Assembly (NCBI GenBank): GCA_023382935.1
Contig: JAHDXL010000006.1
Location: 62,001-126,000, forward strand
DNA from: Phycisphaerales bacterium
GTDB lineage: Bacteria; Planctomycetota; Phycisphaerae; Phycisphaerales; UBA1924
Direction of reading: 5' to 3'
Length of the DNA: 64,000 nt
Under the pieces are notes generated by a model. It was not told where the DNA came from. It saw only the letters and a program-made list of their open reading frames with translations, and searched no databases. Shown piece by piece: positions 52,424 to 62,000 of the stretch. A program made the position numbers and the translations under genes. Positions within the stretch are counted from its first letter, which is position 1. Every line of letters begins with the position of its first letter.

Positions 52424-53161
52424 TCAGTTGCACCCGCGCGAGAACAGGCCAAGGAACGACTGCACGTCGAAGAAGTCGAGCGCGCCGTCGTTGTTCAGAT
52501 CGGCCGACGGGCTGCGCGCGGCCAAGCGGGCCAGAAACTCCTGCACGTCGAAAAAGTTCAGCACCCCGTCGGCGATGTAGTCGGGCAGACAGGGCGCAGG
52601 CCTCGCCTCGACCGCCATCGTCAGTTCGGCTCCTGAACCGCCCGGCTGCCACGGGTCGTTCCCCAGTCGGAAGGCGTTGAAGCCTGTTCCAAAGGCCGCG
52701 AAGTTCCACACCGGGTCTTCGCCGCCGATCGCGTCCGACGAGCACACCACCCAGTAACGCTGCCCGGCGTGCAGCACGACTCCATCAAAGGCGACCGCTT
52801 CTTCCACCGGCTCCCACCCGATGGCGGTGACCTCGAACGTGGCCTGGTCGAGCACCACGCGGCTGGGATAACTCTGGCCGGGCCCGTCGGCGTCGGTCTG
52901 GATGGTGACGGTGACGAACTCATCCACCGTGCCGCCAAAGTCGTTGCTCATGAACCACAGGCGAACTTCGTCGAGCCGGTAGTCAGCGCTGGGCGCGAAA
53001 CGCTGCCCGACGGTCTGCCCGACAAACACGTCGGCACCCCACAGCCCGAAAAAGCCGCCGAAGGGGCCGTCCGACTGGTAGATCACGTCGGCAGCGGCGA
53101 GCGACGAGAGGCCCATCGCGAGCAGGGCGAGCGCGGATCGACGGCGATGCTGCTTGGTCAT
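52424..53161 (-). CDS. Small secreted protein with GC-type dockerin tail
   Basis: The 245-residue product starts at ATG 53161 after GGGAGGA and has a signal peptide (RSALALLAMGLSSLAAADV). Its one domain (about residues 25-185) contains VGQTVGQRFAPSADYRLDEV and LHAGQRYWVVCSSDAIGGED, a pattern like the choice-of-anchor jelly rolls found with many bacterial sorting tails. The tail is DYIADGVLNFFDVQEFLARL and DLNNDGALDFFDVQSFLGLF, ending SRGCN. A well-spaced promoter is visible upstream. Confidence 0.8.
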   Translation of the reverse strand: MTKQHRRRSALALLAMGLSSLAAADVIYQSDGPFGGFFGLWGADVFVGQTVGQRFAPSADYRLDEVRLWFMSNDFGGTVDEFVTVTIQTDADGPGQSYPSRVVLDQATFEVTAIGWEPVEEAVAFDGVVLHAGQRYWVVCSSDAIGGEDPVWNFAAFGTGFNAFRLGNDPWQPGGSGAELTMAVEARPAPCLPDYIADGVLNFFDVQEFLARLAARSPSADLNNDGALDFFDVQSFLGLFSRGCN

Positions 53162-53181
53162 GGCGGATCCTCCCGTCGTTA

Positions 53182-53210
53182 AGCGTACTGCCCGAACAGT
53201 CCGCGCTCAA
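53182..53210 (-). promoter_or_regulatory. Putative promoter of the 52424-53161 gene
   Basis: On the minus strand TTGAGC (53205-53210) and TACGCT (53182-53187) are exactly 17 bases apart, and the -10 box lies 20 bases before the ATG. Unlike the left-half genes, this one leaves room for a Shine-Dalgarno (GGGAGGA). Confidence 0.5.
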
Positions 53211-53306
53211 TGGGCAGGTTCGAAATCGCCATGAATGTGCGCACGCCGGCGAACGACGCATCAGGCCGAACCCCGGGTCTCGCGCCGTTACGCAATGGCT
53301 GGATGA

Positions 53307-54854
53307 TTACCCGTGAATCACCCGTCCCTCGGCCGCCAGCGCCGCCTCGTGAATCGCCTCGTGCATCGTCGGGTGGGCGTGGACGGTGGCGATGAGTTCC
53401 TCAGTGGTCGCTTCGAGGCGGCGCGCCAGGCTCAGTTCGGCGATTAGTTCGGTGGCTTGGTCGCCCATGATGTGGGCGCCGAGAATCTCGCCGCGAGGGA
53501 GTCCGCGGATAATCTTGACGAAGCCCTCGTTGTGCGCGGCCGCGATCGCCTTGCCGTGTGCCTGAAGGTTGTACTTGCCGACCTCGTAGTCCTTGCCCTT
53601 GACCAGGCCCTTGGCCTTGAGGGCCTGCTCGGTGAAGCCGACGCTGGCGACTTGGGGATGGCAGTAGGTGCACCCGGGGATGACCGAGTAGTCCATCGGG
53701 ATCGGCTCGTGCTTTTCCTTGCCGTCGCGCCAGGCGATGCGCTCGACGCAGAGGATGGCCTCTTCGCTGGCCACATGCGCCAGCCACGGTGGGCCGATGA
53801 CGTCGCCGATGGCGTAGATGCCGGGCAGGTTGGTCTTGTAGTCGCAGTGCTTCGGGTTGCCGTACTCGCCGGGCACGTAATCGGTCTTGATGTGGCCCTT
53901 GACGATTTCCAGACCCAGTTTGTCGTCGAAGAGTCCGTCGAAGCGCCCGGTCACGCCGATGGCCAGCAGCACGCGGTCGGCCTCGAGGGTTTCCTTCTTG
54001 CTCTCGTCGGGCTTGCCGTCCTTCATCGGGGCCAGGGTGACCTTGACGCTCTTGCCCTTGGCGTCGATGCCCACGGCCGTGGTCGAGAGGCGGAAGTCCA
54101 TGCCCTTCTTCTTGAAGTGCTTGAGCATGGCGGCCGAGATTTCCTCGTCTTCGACGGGCAGGATGCGTTCGAGCATCTCGACGACGGTGACCTTGGTGCC
54201 GAAGGAGTGGTAGAAGTACCCGAACTCCATGCCGATGGCGCCCGAGCCGATGACGATGAGGCTGCCCGGCTTTTCCTTGTTGAACATCGCCTCGCGGGCG
54301 CCCCAGATCTTGGGATCGGAGCCGAACCGGGCGAAGGGCAGGTCGCGGGCGACCGAGCCGGTCGCAATGATGACGTTGGCCGCGGTGATCGTCTCGCGCG
54401 CCTTGGGCGCGGGCGTGGCCGGCGCGTCGGTGCGTTCCTCCTGCACCTGGCAGTCGTAGATCTCGACCTTGCAGGGCTCGTTGCCTTTGCGGGCGGCGAC
54501 GATTTTGGCCGAGCCGACGATGTGCTCGATCTTGTTCTTCTTCAAGAGGAAGGCAATGCCGGCGTTGAGTTTGCCGGCCACGTCGCGCGAGCGTCCAATG
54601 ACCTTGTCCCACTCAAAGCCGATTTCGCCGTTGATCTTGAGACCCCAGAACTCCCGCTCGTGGAGTTTCTCCATCAGTTCGGCGTTGGAGAGCAGGGCCT
54701 TGGAGGGGATGCAGCCCCAGTTGAGGCAGACCCCACCGAGTTTGGCCCGCTCGACGCAGGCGACCTTGTACCCGAGTTGAGCGGCGCGGATGGCGCCGAC
54801 GTATCCGCCGGGGCCGCCCCCGATAACCACGATGTCGTAGTGCTTGTCTGCCAC
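53307..54854 (-). CDS. lpdA: Dihydrolipoyl dehydrogenase (E3)
   Basis: LpdA reoxidises dihydrolipoamide with NAD+ in pyruvate, 2-oxoglutarate and glycine-cleavage complexes. The 515-residue flavoprotein has the FAD motif VVIGGGPGGYVGAIRAAQLG, redox cysteines Cys43 and Cys48 in LGGVCLNWGCIPSKALL, the NAD motif IVIGSGAIGMEFGYFYHSFG and the catalytic HPTMHE near the end. It is about 45 residues longer than usual, with an extra Lys/Glu-rich insert near residues 135-155. The start is GTG at 54854, after GAAGGAT. It divides the minus-strand dockerin cluster from the plus-strand group. E1 and E2 genes are not adjacent. Confidence 0.95.
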   Translation of the reverse strand: MADKHYDIVVIGGGPGGYVGAIRAAQLGYKVACVERAKLGGVCLNWGCIPSKALLSNAELMEKLHEREFWGLKINGEIGFEWDKVIGRSRDVAGKLNAGIAFLLKKNKIEHIVGSAKIVAARKGNEPCKVEIYDCQVQEERTDAPATPAPKARETITAANVIIATGSVARDLPFARFGSDPKIWGAREAMFNKEKPGSLIVIGSGAIGMEFGYFYHSFGTKVTVVEMLERILPVEDEEISAAMLKHFKKKGMDFRLSTTAVGIDAKGKSVKVTLAPMKDGKPDESKKETLEADRVLLAIGVTGRFDGLFDDKLGLEIVKGHIKTDYVPGEYGNPKHCDYKTNLPGIYAIGDVIGPPWLAHVASEEAILCVERIAWRDGKEKHEPIPMDYSVIPGCTYCHPQVASVGFTEQALKAKGLVKGKDYEVGKYNLQAHGKAIAAAHNEGFVKIIRGLPRGEILGAHIMGDQATELIAELSLARRLEATTEELIATVHAHPTMHEAIHEAALAAEGRVIHG

Positions 54855-55082
54855 GTGCAGATCCTTCGTGTCAGGTGTTTGCTTGGAAGCCGATGCAGGG
54901 CAGCACTATAGGAGCGGCCGAGTCTCGGATCGGAAACGCCGCGATCCAGCAGCCCCTGAGATCGAGCGCCTGGTGAGCAGCGAGGATGAGGGATTTCCTT
55001 TGGGGAGTGATCGGGTGAGCCGGTACGCTGCCGGAGCATGCGCGGGGAGTCCGATGAGTGTCCCGCTCACTGGAGTCCTGCC

Positions 55083-56788
55083 ATGCATCGTGGGAAGTTC
55101 GTTGCCGCTGTCGTTCTCGGGATCTCGGCATTGTCATTGATCGGACTGGAGTTGTCCGCGGGGCCGCCGGATCCGCCCTCGGGACCGGTTGCCAGTTCGT
55201 ACAAGACCCTCGCCGAGGTCGAGCCGCGCATCGCGATCAAAGCGACCAACACGCCCGGCGACGCCAACAGCGTGTTCCGAATCACGCAGTCCGGTTCCTA
55301 CTACCTCGCCGGCGATATCGCGGCCCCTCGGGCAAGTCCGCGATCGAGGTCGATCTCAACGTCGCTCCGTATGTCTCGATCGATCTGAATGGGTTCACGC
55401 TGCGCGGCGCGGGCGGCTCGCTGTACGGGATCGTGAGCAGCGGCTTTGGGCACATGGGGGTCGCCAACGGGTCCATCCACGGCTTCGGGTTCGACGCAAT
55501 GCAACTGGACTGCCGAACCTATCGCGTCGAGAAGGTGACCTTCAGCAACTGCCTTCACTGGCTGAACGCCGGCGGGCAGGGGATCGTATCCGACTGCCTG
55601 TTCTGGGAAATCGGTAACAACGCCCTGAGGTCGGTCAGTGTTGCCCACGTCGAACGCTGCCTCCTCTGGGACTGCGGCACCGGCATTCTCGTATCGGGCG
55701 GGTCGGTCGTGGCCAAGTGTCTGGTCCTCTCGAGCACCCATGCGGGCATTATCACGGGGCCGTCCTGCGTGGTGCGCGACTGCACCGCCGTGGCCAACGG
55801 GGGCGAGGGGTTCGCGCTGGGCGACCGCGTGCTGGTCTCCGGCTGCGTCGCCGAGAATAACCAGATCGGGTTCCTCGCCGGCGAGGGGAGCGAATTTGAC
55901 GCGTGCGTTTCCGAAGGAAATGCCAATGAAGGCTTCTGGACCGCCGATTCGTGCACTTTCCGAGCCTGCCTCGCGATCGGGAACCAACTTCAGGGCTTCC
56001 GCGCAGGCTGGTCGGCGTCGTTCGAGAACTGCACCTCGTCGGGCAGCAACGGCACGGGCTTCTACGCCGGGCAGAAGAGCACCTTCCTCAACTGCCGCGC
56101 GACGCTCAGCGCTGGGAATGGCTTCGAAGCAGGTCCGCTGTCCGCGTTCACCGATTGCGTCGCCTCCGAGAACAGCGGCGGGAACGGGTTTGCGACGCTC
56201 GAAAATGCTTCGTTCACCCGCTGCCGCGCGTCGACCAACGCCAATCGCGGATTTCAGACCACCTCGCGAACGTCGTTCACCGATTGCCAAGCCACGAACA
56301 ACGGCTCGATCGGCTTCGAGACCGGCGACCAGTCCACACTGTCCAACTGCCTGGCCGCGCACAACGCCGCGGGCATCTCCGGAACAGACGGAGTCACGGT
56401 CAGCGGATGCACGGTCAGCAACAACAACGGGTGGGGCATCGCGCTCAACAACGGGTGCCGAGTCGTCAACAACCTGACCCGGAACAACAGCCTCGATGGG
56501 ATCTCCGTCAACTACTCGTGCGACATCACCGGCAACAACTGCAACGGCGACGGCACCGCGGGCGGCAATCAGGGCGCGATCCGCGCGGCCGGACAAGCCA
56601 ACCGCATCGATCAGAACAACATCTCCTATGTCGATCGAGGGCTGTATCTGACCTCGGGCGGCAACGTCGTGATGCGCAACAGCGTCAAGGGCTGCACCGT
56701 CAACTTCGACATTGCGGGCGGCAACGACGTGGGCCCGATCGGCTCAGTCTCGAGCGCCACCAGCCCCTGGGCCAACATTCAGTATTGA
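55083..56788 (+). pseudogene. Secreted parallel beta-helix protein, reading frame broken by a single-base shift
   Basis: ATG 55083 opens a signal peptide (FVAAVVLGISALSLIGLELS) and a normal N-terminus (TPGDANSVFRITQSGSYYLA). The frame then runs into a CCCC run at 55324-55327. The rest of the protein (SGKSAIEVDLNVAPYVSIDL onward) continues in the -1 frame to 56788. Adding one C restores AAPSGKSAIEV without a break. The downstream part is a long beta-helix with NGFTLRGAGGSLYGIVSSGF and many turns such as GTGFYAGQKSTFLNCRA and GIALNNGCRVVNNLTRNNS. There is no dockerin tail. The shift may be a real mutation, a sequencing error in the C run, or (less likely) programmed slippage. Apart from that point the frame is intact, so the change is recent. 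Confidence 0.7.
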
Positions 56789-56829
56789 ACTCTCACTGCG
56801 GCCAATCGGCCATCAACGGTTCACCGACC

Positions 56830-57195
56830 ATGAGAGACTCCACATTGAACTGCGCGCAAATCGTCTTGGGAAACATGAGTAGCGCCTGCCTGGCGAACGT
56901 GGCTCACGCGCAGACCCTCCAGGCTTCTTCCGCTCACCGATACTCGTGGGGTGAGAACATCGGCTTCATGAACTGGCGCGACGCGGGCAGTCCCGTCGGC
57001 GCGCAGGGCGTGCTGCTCGATCCGACGTATCTCTCCGGATTCATCTGGGGCGAGAACGTCGGCTGGATCAACCTCGGCGATGACACGCACTTGGTTGCCT
57101 TCCGCTATCCCGGCGACTTCAACGACGACGGGCTGCTCAACTTCTTTGACGTGCAGGCTTTCCTCAACTTCTTCGCGGCGGGGTGCGGACTCTAG
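56830..57195 (+). CDS. Short secreted-type protein with half a GC-type dockerin module
   Basis: The 121-residue frame has two WGENxGxxNxxD repeats (YSWGENIGFMNWRDAG and FIWGENVGWINLGDDT), which in other bacteria occur in longer series. It ends with only one dockerin half, DFNDDGLLNFFDVQAFLNFF, closing AAGCGL. The N-terminus is weakly signal-like (ANVAHAQ), and no Shine-Dalgarno precedes ATG 56830; an ATG at 56875 is an alternative. Together with the broken gene just upstream it looks like a remnant of a longer gene, but it may be a functional short form. Confidence 0.55.
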   Translation: MRDSTLNCAQIVLGNMSSACLANVAHAQTLQASSAHRYSWGENIGFMNWRDAGSPVGAQGVLLDPTYLSGFIWGENVGWINLGDDTHLVAFRYPGDFNDDGLLNFFDVQAFLNFFAAGCGL

Positions 57196-57253
57196 GGAAG
57201 ATCGGGATTCGCTTCGGCGGATCCACCTTCAGGCCCGGCCTGGAACTTGTGCG

Positions 57254-57282
57254 TTGGCGCGCGCCAGTCCGGTTGTTAGACT
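57254..57282 (+). promoter_or_regulatory. Putative promoter of the 57337 gene
   Basis: TTGGCG (57254-57259) and TAGACT (57277-57282) are 17 bases apart. Transcription would begin near 57289, which gives a leader of about 48 bases that includes the hairpin at 57292-57312 and the Shine-Dalgarno. Confidence 0.45.
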
Positions 57283-57291
57283 GGTGCAGCC

Positions 57292-57312
57292 GGCGCGGGT
57301 GCGTCCCGCGCC
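57292..57312 (+). promoter_or_regulatory. 5'-leader hairpin before the 57337 gene
   Basis: GGCGCGGG, loop TGCGT, CCCGCGCC forms an 8-bp perfect stem directly after the predicted start of transcription and 12 bases before the GAGGAAGGAG Shine-Dalgarno region. It may protect the mRNA 5' end or affect translation. No known riboswitch is recognised. Confidence 0.4.
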
Positions 57313-57336
57313 GCAACCGAGAGGAAGGAGCGATCC

Positions 57337-58794
57337 ATGCGTTATTCGATGACCGCCGTTGCTGTTCTGATTTCATTGGCCGGGCTGGCCGTCGCCCAAT
57401 CCACCCGTCACGTCGCGCAAACCCTGCCTGAAGGCTCTGGAATTCTGGTGGAACACGGAGCGGTGGCGCCCGTTCAACGCGGGTTCGCTCCCAGGGCCGG
57501 CGTGCTCTGGACCTACAACGACCCGGTCTCCATTCCTGAGTCGGTCGCGCTCGGCGATCACGGCGACGATTCCTGGGTCGCCCACTGGCTCAACGACGAT
57601 CGCGTCAGCCACTTCGATACTCCCGGCCCGGGCACGCCCGACTTCGTCCACGCGCTGACGGCCGAGAACCCGGACGTCATCGGCGTCGAGGCCGCCCGTG
57701 ACCGCTCGCTCATGGCGGCCATCTACTGGCGCGGCGGCGTGCCCGTCGCGGTCCGCGCCTTCACCGAGGTCGGCGGCTCAACCCCGCTGTGGACCTACAC
57801 GTTCGGCGCCAATTTCACCAACTCCGGGCAGCATGCCGTCGACGTCAACGACGATGGCTCGCGCATCGCCGCCTGCGCCTACGACGGCGCCAACACCAAA
57901 CTCGTCCTGCTCGACGACACCGGCAACCAGATCAACTCAACCACCGTCGCCGGGTACTGCGGCGGCGTCGAACTCTCCGGCGATGGCTCGCGCATCCTCG
58001 TCACCGCCGGAGACACCGCAAGACTCTACGACGCCGCGACCATGACCGAGATTTACTCGCTGGCGGCCTCGGGTTCTGGCGGATTCCACCGCATCTCGCG
58101 TGACGGCTCGGCCATCGCCTGCGGAGGATTCAACATCCGCGCCGCCCGCGAAATCGGCGGCGTCTGGCAGGTCGTCTACAACGGCTTCGGCTCCAGCCAG
58201 TGGTTCGGCTGGGGGGTTGCCCTCTCCGGCGACGGGCGCACCCTCTTCACCGTCGCCCACAACTACGTGTCCGGCTACCTTCCCAATGAACACCGCCTTG
58301 TCGACCTGACCACCGGTTCCCAGATCGGCTCCTGGACCTACACCGGCATCGGCTCGCTCCAGAACTCTGTCGCAGGCGCCGAAGCGAACGACGACGGCAC
58401 GATGTTCGTCGCCGCCTCGTGGGGTGATCTGGGCAACACCCAGCCCGAAGTCCGCATCCTCGACCGCAACCTCACGATGATCGGCTCGATTGATACTGCC
58501 GGTTCGCCCTTTGATGTCGACATGTCCGCCGATGGCAGATATGTCCTCGTCGGCACCAAGGCCGTCCACGCCAACACCTTCGGCAACGGCGGCAACACCT
58601 ACCTCTATGAGAACGACGTGGCCTCGTGTGTGCCCGACCTCAACGGCGACGGCATCCTCGACTTCTTCGACGTCCAGTTGTTCCTGAGTCTCTTTTCGGC
58701 CCACAACCCGGCCGCCGATCTCAACGCCGACGGCAACTTCGATTTCTTTGACGTCCAGTTGTTCCTCAACCTGTTCAGCGCGGGCTGCCCCTGA
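57337..58794 (+). CDS. Secreted WD40/YVTN-like propeller protein with GC-type dockerin tail
   Basis: The 485-residue product starts at ATG 57337 after GAGGAAGGAG and has a signal peptide (MTAVAVLISLAGLAVAQS). The body has propeller repeats with D-G-S-x-I/L motifs: DVNDDGSRIAACAYDGANTK, LSGDGSRILVTAGDTARLYD, LSGDGRTLFTVAHNYVSGY and MSADGRYVLVGTKAVHANTF. The tail is the clearest in the window: DLNGDGILDFFDVQLFLSLF and DLNADGNFDFFDVQLFLNLF, ending SAGCP. A strong terminator follows. Ligand unknown. Confidence 0.86.
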   Translation: MRYSMTAVAVLISLAGLAVAQSTRHVAQTLPEGSGILVEHGAVAPVQRGFAPRAGVLWTYNDPVSIPESVALGDHGDDSWVAHWLNDDRVSHFDTPGPGTPDFVHALTAENPDVIGVEAARDRSLMAAIYWRGGVPVAVRAFTEVGGSTPLWTYTFGANFTNSGQHAVDVNDDGSRIAACAYDGANTKLVLLDDTGNQINSTTVAGYCGGVELSGDGSRILVTAGDTARLYDAATMTEIYSLAASGSGGFHRISRDGSAIACGGFNIRAAREIGGVWQVVYNGFGSSQWFGWGVALSGDGRTLFTVAHNYVSGYLPNEHRLVDLTTGSQIGSWTYTGIGSLQNSVAGAEANDDGTMFVAASWGDLGNTQPEVRILDRNLTMIGSIDTAGSPFDVDMSADGRYVLVGTKAVHANTFGNGGNTYLYENDVASCVPDLNGDGILDFFDVQLFLSLFSAHNPAADLNADGNFDFFDVQLFLNLFSAGCP

Positions 58795-58821
58795 GGCCGT
58801 CTGACTTCTCGTGACATCACC

Positions 58822-58858
58822 GGCGGCCAGGGTGTCCAATGCCTAAGCCCTGGCCGCC
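58822..58858 (+). terminator. Strong intrinsic terminator
   Basis: GGCGGCCAGGG pairs with CCCTGGCCGCC (11 bp, 15-base loop) and is followed by ATTTCGTTCTTTTTT. It lies 27 bases after the stop of the 57337 gene. Confidence 0.9.
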
Positions 58859-59008
58859 ATTTCGTTCTTTTTTCTGCTGCGCGAAACACTCTGCTTGCGA
58901 ATCTTGACATCCGCTGCGGCACTGATCGCCAAATCACTTTGGGGTGGATGCCCCTTCTGGTATGCTGCGCTTTCTGCACCTTCTTTCGGGGGTTGAGGAG
59001 GGATCGCC

Positions 59009-62000
59009 ATGTGGACTGGAACGTACCGCTTCGCGCACATTGCCGCGGCTGGATTGGCCGTGTCGCTTTCATCCGTCGCCCACGCCGACCAGGTCTTCTA
59101 CGACTGGACCGGGGCCGTCAACTCACTCTGGAGCAACTCGGGCAACTGGGATCCCGTCGGCCTCCCCAACACCGCCGGCGAAGTCGCTCTCTTCCATGGA
59201 GGCTCGACCTGCAATCTGGATGTCAGCGTCGCCCTCGACAAGTTGGGCAACGGCATCGGCGACACGCTCAACATGCTCAACGACCGCGACCTCACCATCA
59301 TCGGCACGACTGAGACCGACGGCGACGCGCCCACGGGCCTGTTCTCCATCCTCGGCGTGGTCAACATGCAGGCCACCCTGCACGCGACCGACATCGTGGT
59401 GCAGGGGGACCGGCTCACGCTGGGCAACAGCGCGCACCTCCCCAGCGTCGTCAACATGTCCGACAGCCCGAACAACCGCTTCCGCGGCGTGTTCGGAACC
59501 GAGACCCTCATCTTCGACACGGGTCTGCTGGTGCGCGGCTCGGGCCAGATCGGGGTCAACACGCTTCAGATCATCAACTTCGGCACCATCCGGGCCGACC
59601 AGTCCACCGACTTGATTCTCGACCCCTCGGCCGCCGGCTTCTTCAACCTCGGCGAAATCGCCGCCGAGTCCGGCGCCACGCTACGCCTTGACACCGGAGT
59701 CTACGACAACACCGGCGGGCTCATTGTCGCACGGAACGGCTCGGTGGTCCTGCTCAACGGTGCGGCCTTGGTGGGCTCGGGCTCGATCCAGACCTTCGGC
59801 ACCGGCGTAATCCGGGTCAACACCACCGGAACAGCCACTTCCATCGACTCCCAATCTGTCAGCGGCACGCTCGAAATGCCCAACGACCGCGACCTCCTCA
59901 TCATGGGCCCGACTTTCGTCGGCGCCCTCAACCTGCAAGGCACCATCCACGACACACGCCTCTTCATCGACGGGCCGGTCACCTTCTCCGGCACGATCAA
60001 CATGTCGAACACTTCGACCAATGTGATCGCCAGTCTCGGCGGCGCACTGCCCGGAGATCACCTCACACTCAGCAATGCCACCATCCGCGGCTCGGGACTG
60101 ATCGGCATCAACACCCTCGACTTCGTCAACCACTCCAATATCATCGCCGACCAGCCAAATGTCCTCGCCATCGATCCGGCTTCCGACTTCTTCAACTCCG
60201 GCACCGGGCTCCTGCTCGCGCAGGGCGGCGGAACGCTTCGCCTCGACGGGGGAACCTACGACAATCAGGGTGCCATCGCCGCCAACGATGGATCGGTCGT
60301 GCAACTGAACGGCTGCGCGATCAACGGTCTGCTGAGCGGCTCTGGCTCCGGTTACTTTGACGTGCTCACTGTCGGCACCAGCACTCGCGTGCATGACGTT
60401 GTGCTCAATAGGCCGCTGAACCTCAGCAATGACCGCGACGTCTGGCTCCAGGGCCTCGTCGTCAACAACACCTCCATCAACATGGGCGGAACCATTCACG
60501 ACACGCGCCTTTCCATCGACGGGCCGGTCACCTTCACCGGCGGCGGTACCATCAACCTGTCCAACAGCACCGTCAACGTGTTCAGCAGCCTCGGCGGCGG
60601 ATTGCCCGATGACTTCCTGTACAACCAGGACAACCTCATCCGCGGCTCCGGGCAAATCGGCATCAACACCCTCGACATCCTCAACCAGGGCGTCATCCGC
60701 GCCGACTACTCCGGCAGTGTCCTCATCATCGACCCGGCCGTCACCTGCACGAATCAGGGCACCATCGAGGCCGTCAACGGCGGCATCATCCAACTCACCA
60801 CTGGCAACTTCCAGAACGAGGGTCTCATCTCGACCACGGGCGCTTCGCGCGTCGATCTGAACTCCTGCTCCCTCAACGGCTCGCTCTTCACCGACGCGAC
60901 CAGTTCCTTTTCCATCGCGACCGTCGGCACTTCCACCGATCTGCACGACATCGCGCTCACCGGCCGCCTGGTGCAGTCCAACGACCGCGACGTGTTGGTG
61001 CGCGGCTCCATCGTCCACGACGGCGACTGGGATCTCCAGGGGACCATCCACGACACCCGCGTCTACATCGACGGACCGGTCACTTTCAACGGCGGCGGCA
61101 CCATCAACCTGTCCAACAGCACCGTCAACGTTTTCAGCAGCCTCGCCGGCGCATTGCCCAACGACTTCCTCACCATCAACGACTACACCATCCGCGGCGC
61201 CGGCCAACTGGGCATCAACACGCTCGACTTCCTCAATGCCGGCACCATCTCCGCCGACTCCAGCGCCGGCTTGATCATCGACCCGGCCTCGACGTTTACC
61301 AACGCCGGCCTGGTGCGGGCAGCCGCCCAGGGTATCCTGCGCCTCGACTCCGGCACGCACGATCACACCGCCGGACTGCTCGCGCTGCACGATCAATCGC
61401 GCTGCGATCTCAATGCCTGCACCATGACCGGGAACCTCACCTCCGACGGCGACGCCTACTTCAACGTCCTGACTGCCGGTGCCTCCACGGTGTTGTCCGA
61501 CGTGCACCTCACCGGCCGCCTCGTGCAGTCCAACGACCGCGACCTGCTCGTCCGCGGCACCCTCACCCACGCGGGCAACTGGGATGTGCAGGGCACCATC
61601 CACGACACCCGCGTCTACATCGACGGACCCGTCACCCTGACCGGCGGCGGGGTCATGAACCTCTCGGCCACCACCACGAACGTGATCAGCGACCTGGGCG
61701 GCGCCTTGCCCGACGACTTTCTCACCATCGCCGACTACACCATCCGCGGTTCGGGACAGGTCGGAATCAACGCCCTGAACTTCAACAACGCCGGCACGAT
61801 CGTCGCCGACCAGTCCGTGCTGCTCATCCTCGACCCGGCCTCCGGCATGGTCAATACCGGCACGCTTCAGTCCAGCGGCTCTGGCGGCATGCGCCTCGAT
61901 TCGGGCGCCTACTCCTCATCCGGCCTGGTCATCGTCGATGCAGACTCGAAACTCGACCTGACCTCCGGCTCGTTCACCCAGACCGGCGGGCAGACCATTG

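Noticed and set aside
32065-53161. Integron-like or phage-like gene cassette array
   Set aside because: The shared DNA is coding (the tail itself), no integrase, attachment site or phage gene is present, and most genes keep their own Shine-Dalgarno and several have their own terminator.
53216-53230. GGTTCGAAATC, like a tRNA T-arm
   Set aside because: No acceptor stem, anticodon arm or CCA end can be folded around it.
55324-55327. Programmed -1 frameshift at the CCCC run
   Set aside because: There is no slippery heptamer with downstream pseudoknot that I can see. A one-base deletion, tract variation or sequence error is simpler, so it is listed as a broken frame.
59681-61603. 640-codon open frame antisense to the giant repeat protein
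   Set aside because: The long frame results from the repeated GC-biased codons of the sense gene. Its product is a low-complexity Val/Asp/Gly/Ala-rich sequence with no domain.
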